From: Actinomycetota bacterium
Lineage (GTDB): Bacteria > Actinomycetota > Thermoleophilia > Solirubrobacterales > 70-9
Direction of reading: 5' to 3'
Assembly (NCBI GenBank): GCA_018268605.1
Contig: JAFDWG010000329.1
Coordinates: 1-33,098, forward strand
DNA length: 33,098 bases
Part shown: piece after piece, positions 1-7,625 of the stretch
Numbering within the stretch: the first letter of the stretch is position 1
Layout: every line of letters begins with the position of its first letter
Position numbers and translations under genes: made by a program
Notes under the pieces: generated by a model
What the model was told of the DNA's origin: nothing
Databases searched by the model: none
The model's input: the letters and a program-made list of their open reading frames with translations, nothing else

Positions 1-165
1 GTCGCCCGAGGGCTCACCAACGCCCAGATCGCGGAGGAGCTCTACCTCGCCGAGAGCACGATCAAGAGTCACCTCTCCTCGGCGTTCTCGAAGTTCGGCG
101 TCCGCTCCCGCAAGGAGGCCGCCGCCCTCTTCCTCGAAACCGAGCACCCAGGAGTGATCAATTGA
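1..165 (+). CDS. LuxR/NarL-type response regulator, C-terminal end (partial)
   Basis: Reading from base 1 in frame 1 gives 54 residues ending in TGA at 163-165. They contain a LuxR-type helix-turn-helix: GLTNAQIAEELYLAESTIKS, then HLSSAFSKFGVRSRKEA. This is the DNA-binding end of the NarL/FixJ family, with the recognition helix around STIKSHL. The receiver or other sensory part lies before the window, so the input signal is unknown. The stop overlaps the TTG start of the next gene by 4 bp (TTGA). Co-transcription and translational coupling with the polysaccharide operon are therefore likely, and the regulator may control it (inference). The partial status is certain; the family call is strong. 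Confidence 0.88.
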   Translation, partial: VARGLTNAQIAEELYLAESTIKSHLSSAFSKFGVRSRKEAAALFLETEHPGVIN

Positions 166-1328
166 ACAGTCAGACCCTGACCCCCCTCTCGGCCACGGCG
201 ACCAGCGCCGACCGCGTCCCCTTCATCCGCCTCGACGCCGCCTTCCCCGAGCTGTTCGTGGAGATCATGGAAGTGGTCGAGCGGGTCGGCCGCGACGCTG
301 CCTTCACGCTCGGCCCCGAGGTGGCCGAGTTCGAGGAGCAGTTCGCCGCCGAGTGCGGCACGGAGTACGCGATCGGGGTCTCCTCCGGCACCGCCGCCCT
401 GGCGCTGGTGCTGCGGGCGATGGGCATCGGCCCGGGCGACGAGGTGATCGTCCCCACCTACACCTTCATCGCCACCGCCGAGGCGGTCAGCACCGTCGGC
501 GCGACGCCGGTCCTGGTCGACGTCGATCCCGACACCGCCTGCGTCACCGCCGCGATCGTCGAGGCCGCCCTCACCGAGCGCACCCGCGCGGTGATTCCGG
601 TCCACCTGTTCGGCCGCACGGTCGACATGGACCCGATCCTCGACCTCTGTCGCCCGCGCGGGATCAAGGTCGTCGAGGATGCCTGCCAGGCCCATTCCGC
701 CCGGTACCGCGGCAGGCCGGTCGGCTCGATCGGCGACGCCGGCTGCTTCAGCTTCTACCCGACCAAGAACCTCGGTGGCTGGGGAGACGGCGGGGCTCTC
801 GTCACGAACGACGCCGAGCTCGAGCGCGACGTGCGGCTCCTCCGCACGCATGGCGAGAGCCCCCGCCATAACCACCAGCTGACCGCCGGGACCGACCGCC
901 TCGACGCCCTCCAGGCGGCGATCCTGAGCGTCAAGCTGCGTCACCTCGGGGACTGGAACCAGGCGCGCCGCGACGCCGCCGCGCGCCTGCGCGAGGGCCT
1001 GGCCGGGTCCACCGTGGTCCTCCCCGCGGAGCCCGCCGAGGGCGAGGATCACGTCTACCACCTCTTCGTCGTCCGCTCGGCGGACCGCGACGCGCTACGC
1101 GACCACCTCGACGCCGAAGGCGTCTCCAGCGCCATCCACTACCCGACTCCAGTCCACCTGCAACCGTGCTACGCGGGCCTCGGGCTCGGCCCCGGCTCGC
1201 TGCCGGTCGCCGAGCGGCTCGCCTCGGAAAACTGCTCATTGCCGGTCTTCCCGGCGATCGAGGACTGGCACATCGCCGAGACCGTCGCCGCGGTGAAGAG
1301 CTTTGGCAACGGCAGCGACGACCGATAG
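162..1328 (+). CDS. DegT/DnrJ/EryC1/StrS-family PLP sugar aminotransferase
   Basis: A 388-residue protein, the usual length for this family, which transfers an amino group to nucleotide-linked keto-sugars in the cytoplasm. Visible landmarks are GTAALALVLRAMGIGPGDEV near residue 70, PTYTFIATAEAV, the EDACQAHSARYRG segment near residue 172, and SFYPTKNLGGWGDGG, whose Lys202 is the expected PLP Schiff-base lysine. The TTG start is supported by AGGAG at 150-154, seven bases upstream, and by the 4-bp overlap with the regulator stop. It opens the polysaccharide gene run and probably supplies an amino sugar for the repeat unit (inference). The exact sugar substrate cannot be read from the sequence. 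Confidence 0.93.
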   Translation: MNSQTLTPLSATATSADRVPFIRLDAAFPELFVEIMEVVERVGRDAAFTLGPEVAEFEEQFAAECGTEYAIGVSSGTAALALVLRAMGIGPGDEVIVPTYTFIATAEAVSTVGATPVLVDVDPDTACVTAAIVEAALTERTRAVIPVHLFGRTVDMDPILDLCRPRGIKVVEDACQAHSARYRGRPVGSIGDAGCFSFYPTKNLGGWGDGGALVTNDAELERDVRLLRTHGESPRHNHQLTAGTDRLDALQAAILSVKLRHLGDWNQARRDAAARLREGLAGSTVVLPAEPAEGEDHVYHLFVVRSADRDALRDHLDAEGVSSAIHYPTPVHLQPCYAGLGLGPGSLPVAERLASENCSLPVFPAIEDWHIAETVAAVKSFGNGSDDR

Positions 1329-2550
1329 CTCCCTGGGAGAGTCGATCCGCGGGGGCGCCACGGGGAGGCGCCCCCTGCGGATCGGCATGGTCCACTACTC
1401 GGACTTTGAGGTCGACTCGAGGATCCAGCGGCAGGCCCGCGCGCTCGCCGAACGCGGCGACACGGTCGAATGCGTCTGTCTCTCCGACGATGCCACCTTC
1501 CCGATCGGGGGCGGCGAGATCGCGCTGCATCGCGCGGCCCGCGGCAAGCCCCGCGGCGGCGCCCGCGCCTACATCGACGGCAACCTGCGCTTCGCGCTCG
1601 GCGCCGCCCGCAAGCTGACCGCGCTCGACCGGCGCGAGCCCTTCGACCTGATCGAGATCCACAATATGCCCGACGCGCTCGTCTTCGCCGCCCTGCGGCC
1701 GAAGCTGCGCGGAACTCCGATCGTCCTCAACTTCCACGACACCTTCCCGGAGCTGTTCGCCACCCTCTTCGACCGCCCGCCGGACCACCCGCTGGTGCGC
1801 CTGGTGCGGGTCGAGGAGCGGGCGAGCGCGAGGTTCGTCGACTGCCACGTCTTCGTCACCGAGGAGGCGCGGGACCTGCTGCGCCGCCGCGGGATACATA
1901 CGCCGCGCTCCCAGATCGTGATGAACACCCCTGACGAACGGCTCTTCGGCGCACGCCGCGAGGTGCGGACGCCACCGGGCGACAGGCCGCTGCGGGTGAT
2001 GTACCACGGCGGGCTCGCGGAGCGCTTCGGCGCCGAGACACTCGTCCGCGCGGTGGCGACGCTGCGCGCCGACGGGCAGCCGGTCGAGCTCGACATCTAC
2101 GGCTCCGACGCCGAGGCGGCCGCGCAGCTGGCCGCCATCGCTGCGCCGCTGGCGCCCGACGGCATCCGCATCGCCCCACAGCCGACCCCCGTCGAGCAGA
2201 TCCCGGCCCGCCTCGAGGCCGCCCACATCGGCGTCGTCCCCACCCTGCGCGACGACTTCACCGAGTTGCTCCTGCCGGTGAAGCTGCTCGAGTACGTGCA
2301 CATGGGCATGCCCGCGATCGCCTCGGCGCTGCCGACGATCGAGCGCTACTTCGGCGACGACGTCCTCTACGCCGAGCCGGGCGACCCGGACTCGATCGCC
2401 GCCGCGATCGAAGCGGTCCGCGCCGATCCGGCCGCCGCCGCCGGGCGCGCGACCCGCGCCTCCGCCCGCCTGGAGCAGATCGGGTGGTCGCGCCAGCGTC
2501 GCGGATACCTCGAGATGGTCGACGAGCTGGTCGCCGCCAGGCGGAGCTGA
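1303..2550 (+). CDS. GT4-type glycosyltransferase
   Basis: A protein of up to 415 residues with a GT-B architecture. The N-terminal Rossmann half starts at RIGMVHYSDFEVDSRIQRQA. The C-terminal half contains RVMYHGGLAERFGAETLVRA and the donor-site stretch LLLPVKLLEYVHMGMPAIAS, typical of family GT4. It probably adds a sugar to a lipid-linked oligosaccharide at the inner face of the membrane. The TTG at 1303 overlaps the aminotransferase by 26 bp and has only a poor ribosome site. The first ATG (1387) would cut away the first beta strand, so the upstream start is preferred. The stop is 11 bp before the next gene. Donor and acceptor are unknown. Confidence 0.88.
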   Translation: MATAATTDSSLGESIRGGATGRRPLRIGMVHYSDFEVDSRIQRQARALAERGDTVECVCLSDDATFPIGGGEIALHRAARGKPRGGARAYIDGNLRFALGAARKLTALDRREPFDLIEIHNMPDALVFAALRPKLRGTPIVLNFHDTFPELFATLFDRPPDHPLVRLVRVEERASARFVDCHVFVTEEARDLLRRRGIHTPRSQIVMNTPDERLFGARREVRTPPGDRPLRVMYHGGLAERFGAETLVRAVATLRADGQPVELDIYGSDAEAAAQLAAIAAPLAPDGIRIAPQPTPVEQIPARLEAAHIGVVPTLRDDFTELLLPVKLLEYVHMGMPAIASALPTIERYFGDDVLYAEPGDPDSIAAAIEAVRADPAAAAGRATRASARLEQIGWSRQRRGYLEMVDELVAARRS

Positions 2551-2561
2551 GGCGCGCACCG

Positions 2562-3464
2562 ATGGAGCGACTGCTCGTGATCACCCCCTGCCGCGACGAG
2601 GCCGCGCACCTCGAGCGGACGATCGCCTCGGTCGCCGGACAGACCCGACTGCCGGACCTCTGGCTGATCGTCGACGACGGGTCGACCGACGTGACGCCGG
2701 AGATCCTCAACCGCTGGCTGGAGCGCCTGCCCTTCCTCGAGGTGCTGCGGACCCGGCGCTGGGACACGCCGGAGAGCGACGGGCTGGCCGTCGCCGCCGA
2801 GGCGGTCGCCTTCAACCGGGCCCTCGACTCGGTCGCGCTCGCCGAGTTCAGCCACGTCGGCAAGCTCGACGCCGACATCGAACTTCCCCCGGAATACTTC
2901 CAACGCCTCCTCGATCGCTCCGCCGTCGAGGTCGACCTCGGCATCGTCGGCGGCACCCTGCTCGAGGACCACGGCCGCGGCTGGAAACCGACCGGCGGGC
3001 CCGAACATCATGTCCGCGGCGCGCTGAAGCTCTACCGTCGCGACTGCCTGGAAGCGCTCGGCGGCGGCATCGAGGAGCGCCTCGGCTGGGACACGATCGA
3101 CGAGGTCGAAGCGCGGATGCTCGGCTATCGCACCCGCACCCTGCCCGAGCCGGTCGCCCGCCACCTACGGCCGGTCGCCAGCCGCGGCGGCATCCTGCGC
3201 GGCCGCGCCCGCCTCGGCCGCGCCGCCTTCATCCTCCGCTACAGCCCTTGGTGGGTGGTGGCCAAATCGGCCCAGGTGACGCTGAAGCGGCCATGGATCC
3301 TCGCCGGGGCCGCCTACTTCTGGGGCTACCTGCGCGCCGCCGTGGGCGAACGCCACAACCGCGTCGAGGATCCGGAGTTCGCGCGCTTCGTCGCCGCCGA
3401 GCTGCGCGGCCGGGCGCGCGGGCGCGGGATCGCGAAAGTTTCCTCAGGCGTCCGGCGTTCATAG
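2562..3464 (+). CDS. GT2-type glycosyltransferase (GT-A fold)
   Basis: Starting at ATG 2562 the protein has 300 residues and begins directly with the first strand of the fold, MERLLVITPCRDEAAHLERT. The frame is open further upstream to 2484, but that extension is Arg-rich and overlaps the previous gene. The nucleotide-binding motif VDDGSTD lies near residues 37-43, and the DxD metal motif is in KLDADIELP near residue 108. No clear transmembrane pair is seen. It lies 11 bp after the GT4 gene and 5 bp before the chain-length-like gene. Inferred role: a further sugar transfer in repeat-unit assembly, with unknown specificity. Confidence 0.9.
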   Translation: MERLLVITPCRDEAAHLERTIASVAGQTRLPDLWLIVDDGSTDVTPEILNRWLERLPFLEVLRTRRWDTPESDGLAVAAEAVAFNRALDSVALAEFSHVGKLDADIELPPEYFQRLLDRSAVEVDLGIVGGTLLEDHGRGWKPTGGPEHHVRGALKLYRRDCLEALGGGIEERLGWDTIDEVEARMLGYRTRTLPEPVARHLRPVASRGGILRGRARLGRAAFILRYSPWWVVAKSAQVTLKRPWILAGAAYFWGYLRAAVGERHNRVEDPEFARFVAAELRGRARGRGIAKVSSGVRRS

Positions 3465-3469
3465 GCAAC

Positions 3470-4432
3470 ATGGCATTCCTAGAGACGATCCGCCGCCTTT
3501 GGAAGCACAAGATCCTTGTCTTCGGGGTCCTCGTGCTGGCCATCGTGGCAGCCATCCTGAGCGCCTACCAGGTCAGCTCGGGTGGGCTGAAGAGCCGCTC
3601 GCTGAGCGTCTCGGCGGCGTCGAGCCAGATCCTCGTCGACTCGGTCCCCTCCGCCCTCTCCCAGGGCGTCGAAACGAGCACCTTCGAAGCCCTCGCGACG
3701 CGGGCGAAAATCTACGGCCAGTACCTGGCGAGCCTCTCGGCCCGGGTCGAAATCGCCGAACGCGCCGGCGTCCCGGTCGCCTCGCTCTCCACCAGCGGCC
3801 CGTTCTCCACCGCCACCGGGCAGGTGAACTACTCCGCCGAGTCCTCCGGCGAACGCGCCACCGAACTGCTGCAGGAAGGCGCGGGCAACCGCCTCGTCTT
3901 CTCCGCCCAGGAAGGCGTGCCGATCATCACCGTGGACGCCCAGGCGGGCAACACCGAGACCGCGATCGCCCTCGCCTCCGCCTCCTACGGCACCCTCCAC
4001 AAATACATCAAAGGCCTCGACGTGGAAGGCAAACCGCTCCGCCACGGCGTCACCGTACGCCAGCTCGGCGCCCCCGAGGGCGGCACCTTGGGCGGCTCCA
4101 ACGACAAAATGCTGATGGCGCTGGCCTTCCTGCTCACCTTCGGGCTCGGCTGCGGCCTGATCCTCGTCGTCCCCGGGGTGATCGCCCGCTGGCGGAGCCT
4201 CGGTGAGGCCGACAAGGAGCAGGCGCAGGCGGTCGAAGGCGCCGCGATCCGCCCCGTCGACGAGCCGCTGCAGGCCACCGACGAGCTGATCCTGCCGCCC
4301 TATCCCGTGGTCAGCAAGCGGCGCAGTCGCTCCCGCAAGGCGGTGCGCGAGGCCGAGCATCGTGATCCCGAGCGCCACGACTCCGACGAGACCAAGCCGC
4401 CCGTGACCGGGCAGCCCGCCACCACGGGCTGA
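3470..4432 (+). CDS. Wzz/chain-length-determinant-like membrane protein
   Basis: From ATG 3470 the product is 320 residues. A short cytoplasmic N-terminus (MAFLETIRRLWKHK) leads into TM1, ILVFGVLVLAIVAAILSAY (about 14-32). A roughly 190-residue extracytoplasmic part follows. TM2 is near MLMALAFLLTFGLGCGLILV (about 215-240), then a charged cytoplasmic tail of about 70 residues. This two-TM layout with a large loop is that of polysaccharide co-polymerases (Wzz/KdpS-like), which set chain length. No Walker motifs are seen, so no kinase is fused. The stop overlaps the next start as TGATG (shared base 4432). The frame is open back to 3248 but that extension is low-complexity shadow of the GT2 gene. 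Confidence 0.75.
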   Translation: MAFLETIRRLWKHKILVFGVLVLAIVAAILSAYQVSSGGLKSRSLSVSAASSQILVDSVPSALSQGVETSTFEALATRAKIYGQYLASLSARVEIAERAGVPVASLSTSGPFSTATGQVNYSAESSGERATELLQEGAGNRLVFSAQEGVPIITVDAQAGNTETAIALASASYGTLHKYIKGLDVEGKPLRHGVTVRQLGAPEGGTLGGSNDKMLMALAFLLTFGLGCGLILVVPGVIARWRSLGEADKEQAQAVEGAAIRPVDEPLQATDELILPPYPVVSKRRSRSRKAVREAEHRDPERHDSDETKPPVTGQPATTG

Positions 4433-5823
4433 TGGAGGCCGCCACCGGGGTCCGGCCGTACGTCGGGCGACCCGCCGCGGCCCCCTCCTACGTCGAGAAA
4501 GCCGCTGCCGCCCGCGCCGCGGACTGGCCGCGGACCACCCGCCTGCTGCCGTGGCTCCTCTTCGGCTTCCTGGCGATGATCTGGGTGATCCCGTTCGACA
4601 GCGTCCTGCTGCCGGCCGGCCTGCCCGTCAACCTCACCCTCGACCGTGCCTTCCTCATGGTGCTGACTATCGCCTGGGTCCTCGGCGACACGGAACCGGC
4701 ACGTGAGCACCGGTTCAGCCGCATCCACTGGGCGTTCGGCATCTTCGCCGCGATCGCGATCACCAGCGTCCTCGCCAACTCCGAAGCACTGGTCCGGGTC
4801 GGCGACATCGAACTGGCGATCAAGCAGATGGCGCTGCTCTGCTCCTACGTCATCTTCTTCGCCCTCGCCGCCTCGATCATCCGCGCCGCCGAGGTCTCGA
4901 AGATGATCACCGGGCTGATCGGCTTCGCCTGCGTCACCGCCCTCGCCGTGATCGTCGAGTACCGCTTCGGCATCAACGTCTTCCACGAATACATCGGCCC
5001 CCTCTTCCCGGGCTACGTACGTCCGCCGGGGATCGGCGAAGTCGATTCGATCGGCCGCAAACAGATCTTCGGGCCGACGGTGCAGCCGCTCGCCACCTCG
5101 GTGATGCTGGCGATGGCGCTGCCCTTCGCGCTCGCGTGGCTGCTGAAAGCGACCGAGCGCCGCCAGCGGATCTTCTACTCGATCGCCGTCGTGATCCTGA
5201 TCGGCGGCATCCTCGCGACGCAGAAGAAAACCAGCGCGATCGGCCCGCTGGTCGTGATCGCGGTCTTCGTCGCCTACCGCCCGCGCGCGATGGCGCGCCT
5301 CCTTCCGCTCGCGCTCGTCCTCCTCGTCGTCACCCACTTCACCGCCCCCGGGGCCCTCGGCGGCGTGATCGATCAGCTCGCTCCCCATAAGGCCACCCAG
5401 GTGAACTCCACCCAGGATCGGGTCGGGGACTACGAAGCGATCGAGCCCGATGTCGCCTCCCGCCCCCTGATCGGCCGCGGCTACGGCAGCTACGACCAGG
5501 TCAAGCACCGCATCCTCGACAACCAGTACCTCACACTGGCGATCGGCGTGGGCTTTCTCGGCATCGTCGCCTACCTCTCGATCTTCGTCCTCTCACTGAC
5601 CGCGGCCCACCCGGTCGCCCGTTCCGGCGATCCCGACCGCGCCCCGCCCGCCCTCGCCGTGGTCGCCGGCCTCGCCGTCGCCCTCGTCGGCGGCGCGATC
5701 CTCGACTTCCTCTCCTTCCCCCAGCTCTCCTATCTCCTCTGCATGATGGCCGCGATCGCCTTCATCTTCGATCGGGAGCGGCGGGGGAAGGGGAAGGGGA
5801 AGGGGAAGGGGGCGGGGGCCTGA
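4432..5823 (+). CDS. Wzy/O-antigen-ligase-like polysaccharide polymerase
   Basis: A 463-residue membrane protein with about ten to twelve hydrophobic segments, beginning at LLPWLLFGFLAMIWVIPF. A large hydrophilic stretch in the C-terminal half (IDQLAPHKATQVNSTQDRVG then a GRGYGSYDQ segment) matches the periplasmic loop of Wzy_C/WaaL-type proteins. The likely role is joining lipid-linked repeat units or ligating glycan at the outer face of the membrane. It is coupled to the co-polymerase gene, the classic Wzz-Wzy pairing. The extreme C-terminus is a low-complexity Gly-Lys tail (four GK units, then GAGA) encoded by a hexanucleotide repeat. Polymerase and ligase cannot be told apart by sequence alone. 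Confidence 0.82.
   Translation: MEAATGVRPYVGRPAAAPSYVEKAAAARAADWPRTTRLLPWLLFGFLAMIWVIPFDSVLLPAGLPVNLTLDRAFLMVLTIAWVLGDTEPAREHRFSRIHWAFGIFAAIAITSVLANSEALVRVGDIELAIKQMALLCSYVIFFALAASIIRAAEVSKMITGLIGFACVTALAVIVEYRFGINVFHEYIGPLFPGYVRPPGIGEVDSIGRKQIFGPTVQPLATSVMLAMALPFALAWLLKATERRQRIFYSIAVVILIGGILATQKKTSAIGPLVVIAVFVAYRPRAMARLLPLALVLLVVTHFTAPGALGGVIDQLAPHKATQVNSTQDRVGDYEAIEPDVASRPLIGRGYGSYDQVKHRILDNQYLTLAIGVGFLGIVAYLSIFVLSLTAAHPVARSGDPDRAPPALAVVAGLAVALVGGAILDFLSFPQLSYLLCMMAAIAFIFDRERRGKGKGKGKGAGA
5785..5820 (+). repeat. GGGAAG hexanucleotide microsatellite at gene end
   Basis: Four in-frame GGGAAG units (5785-5808), followed by two more G-runs, encode the Gly-Lys tail of the polymerase. Six G-runs of at least four on the coding strand make this a plausible G-quadruplex former. 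Being a multiple of three, copy-number change would lengthen or shorten the tail without a frameshift. Confidence 0.85.
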
Positions 5824-5884
5824 CGGTCGCGGTCGGCGGAGCGCTGTGCCGGCGGGGGCGGCCGTCCGAGGGGCGGTGCCCTGG

Positions 5885-5941
5885 CCGTCTCATGGAGGTC
5901 CTGACAGCCTGTGACCTCCATGAGACGCCCAGGACGTGAGG
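5885..5941 (+). repeat. 57-bp intergenic repeat, copy 1 (perfect 15-bp hairpin)
   Basis: Arms CGTCTCATGGAGGTC (5886-5900) and GACCTCCATGAGACG (5913-5927) are perfectly complementary around a 12-nt loop, followed by the conserved tail CCCAGGACGTGAGGG. A second copy at 20395-20452 keeps nearly the whole unit in the same orientation. It begins about 60 bp after the polymerase stop. A transcription-end role or a REP-like mobile repeat are both possible. Confidence 0.8.
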
Positions 5942-6114
5942 GGTTCGTGAAGCAACGGACACAGGGACGTTGCGAAGTCGGACTTACGTGAATGTCCCGT
6001 GACCGGTGAGGTCCCGAGGCCTCGTCGCGGTGGCTGTGGAGGTTTAGCGGCACATAGGGCAACTTCCTCTCCACAGCAAGGTCCTGACCGTCCGGTCCGT
6101 GACGAAGACGCCGG

Positions 6115-6274
6115 GAACTCCACGCTCCCTTGCGCCTTTGGTCTCCTTCCGTGGCCTTCGGTGACGGTTCCGCCCTACCCCGCAGGGCGCGGTCGTCCTT
6201 TGGCCCGGTAGACGGGCCAAAGGACGACCGCGCTCGGGTCAGTGTTGGGGAAGGCGCACGGAAGCGTGGAGTTC
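6115..6274. repeat. Nested long inverted repeat (outer 20/22 bp, inner 21 bp perfect)
   Basis: The inner arms 6187-6207 and 6213-6233 match perfectly over 21 bp around the loop GTAGA. The outer arms 6115-6136 and 6253-6274 match at 20 of 22 positions; the left starts GAACTCCACGCT and the right ends AGCGTGGAGTTC. The right outer arm overlaps the block GAAGGCGCACGGAAG (6250-6264). That 15-mer recurs exactly at 29801-29815, and with one change at 29502-29516. CTTCCGTG at 6146-6153 is a competing partner for CACGGAAG (6257-6264). The element sits between convergent genes. No coding potential is seen. Confidence 0.85.
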
Positions 6275-6365
6275 GTGACGTCTCCCGCACGTCTCCCGGG
6301 ACGGTGTCACAGCTTCTCCTCACCTCTCAGCCGCAAGCCCTTGCGTCCCTTTCCCCGTCCCCCGC

Positions 6366-7550
6366 CTAACGCCGCAGCGCGAACTCCAGCGCTTCGGCCC
6401 TCCGGCTCGGCCACGCATTGCGCTCGATGAACCGCCGCCGCTCCGGCTCGGCCATCGGCCCCGCCTCGAGTGCCGCCGCCACCGCGGGGCGGAAATCGCC
6501 GGCAGGAGGCACGCGGAAGACCGGGCCGGCGATGCCGGACATCGGCTCGAGGTCGGTGACCGCGACCGGCCGGCCGGCGGCAAGGTACTCGTAGAGCTTC
6601 AGCGGGCTCATCGCGACGGTGAGGTCGGTGCGGTGGTGCGGGATCAGACAGGCATCCGCGCCCGCGACCACGGCAGGGACCTCGGAGTGCCGGACCGCGC
6701 CATGATGGTGGACGTTGGGCTCGGCCAGGAGGGGCGCCAGGTGGGCGCCGTCTTCGAGCGGCCCGATGATCACCACCGAGCCCTCCGGCCAGGCACGGGC
6801 GACCCCGAGCGAAGCCTCGACGTCAAGTCGAGAGTCAAGGGTCCCCACATACAGGAGGCGCGGACCCGGCAGGGCCGTGAGCCAGCCGGGGACCTCCGGG
6901 CGCGCGCCCCATAGCTCCGGGTCGACCGCGTTCGGCAGCAACAACGAAGGGCCCTGCGGATCGACCTTGTCGACGATCGCATTGCTGACCGCGATCAGAC
7001 GCCGGCGGCGCCTTGAGATCTCCGCGAACGCCTCCAGATAGCCCTCCCGCCACCGTCGGTAGCTCGGATGGGCGGAGAAGTCGTCGATCGCCACGTACGT
7101 GACCGGCCCCGCCCACTCGAACTCGCAGAAGCCCGCGACGAAGGCCTGCGAGGTGACGATCGCGGGGCGCTCCATGTCGAACTCCTCCGCCGCCCGTCGC
7201 AGCCGCTGCTCCCAAGTTCCGTAGTGGCGCCGCAGAGCGGCGACACGGGTCGGATCGTCGCGACGCAGGCGCAGCGGCTGGCGCAGGCGACAGCGCTCGG
7301 TTTCCGGGAACGGCACCGGGCGCCGGATCCGGTCCTTGATCGCCACGACCGGGGCGCTGCGCGGCCGGTTGGAGACGAGCAGGCGCTCGACCGCCGGATC
7401 GTCCATCAGCCCCAGCAGGATCTGGTCCTGGGAGAAGTTCATCCCCCGCCGTTGCGCCGCGTCCCAGGTGATGTCGTCGAAGGTGAAGATGACGTGCCGG
7501 GAGGGCGCCGGGGGCGCGGGGCGGATCGCTTCGAGGGGTTGCGGGCGCAT
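6366..7550 (-). CDS. GT4-like glycosyltransferase (GT-B fold)
   Basis: A 394-residue protein read right to left. The N-terminal half opens with HVIFTFDDITWDAAQRRGMN. The C-terminal half has RLLYVGTLDSRLDVEASLGV, VVIIGPLEDG and the donor-site segment MSPLKLYEYLAAGRPVAVTD, which closely follows the GT4 pattern (LKxYEYLAxGxPVV). It is the only - strand gene in the left block. It converges on the polymerase gene and diverges from the flippase gene across a 75-bp gap, so it is probably transcribed separately. ATG 7550 is used although no good ribosome site precedes it. Probable role: sugar addition to the same exported glycan. Confidence 0.88.
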   Translation of the reverse strand: MRPQPLEAIRPAPPAPSRHVIFTFDDITWDAAQRRGMNFSQDQILLGLMDDPAVERLLVSNRPRSAPVVAIKDRIRRPVPFPETERCRLRQPLRLRRDDPTRVAALRRHYGTWEQRLRRAAEEFDMERPAIVTSQAFVAGFCEFEWAGPVTYVAIDDFSAHPSYRRWREGYLEAFAEISRRRRRLIAVSNAIVDKVDPQGPSLLLPNAVDPELWGARPEVPGWLTALPGPRLLYVGTLDSRLDVEASLGVARAWPEGSVVIIGPLEDGAHLAPLLAEPNVHHHGAVRHSEVPAVVAGADACLIPHHRTDLTVAMSPLKLYEYLAAGRPVAVTDLEPMSGIAGPVFRVPPAGDFRPAVAAALEAGPMAEPERRRFIERNAWPSRRAEALEFALRR

Positions 7551-7625
7551 CTAGGAGAAAAACGCGCGAATCGGACGTCCGCTTGCGCCGCAAGTCGGCT
7601 CGGGCGCGGCGCGTTGGTACCTCAG

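Larger units (their letters stand above)
5824..6365. other. 542-bp convergent intergenic region rich in inverted repeats
   Basis: This lies between the polymerase (+) and a glycosyltransferase (-), with both 3' ends facing in. I see no convincing gene. It holds the 57-bp repeat at 5885-5941; a small inverted repeat GCAACG/CGTTGC near 5953-5975; a 9-bp pair GCTGTGGAG/CTCCACAGC near 6032-6076; and the large nested hairpin at 6115-6274. The end carries the block CCTTGCGTCCCTTTCC, found again near 20660. None of the hairpins has an obvious T-tract, but some may stop transcription from either side. Confidence 0.7.

Noticed and set aside
5824-6365. Insertion-sequence remnant bounded by inverted repeats
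   Set aside because: No transposase fragment or target-site duplication is seen; the inverted repeats are hairpin-type and recur elsewhere as small elements.
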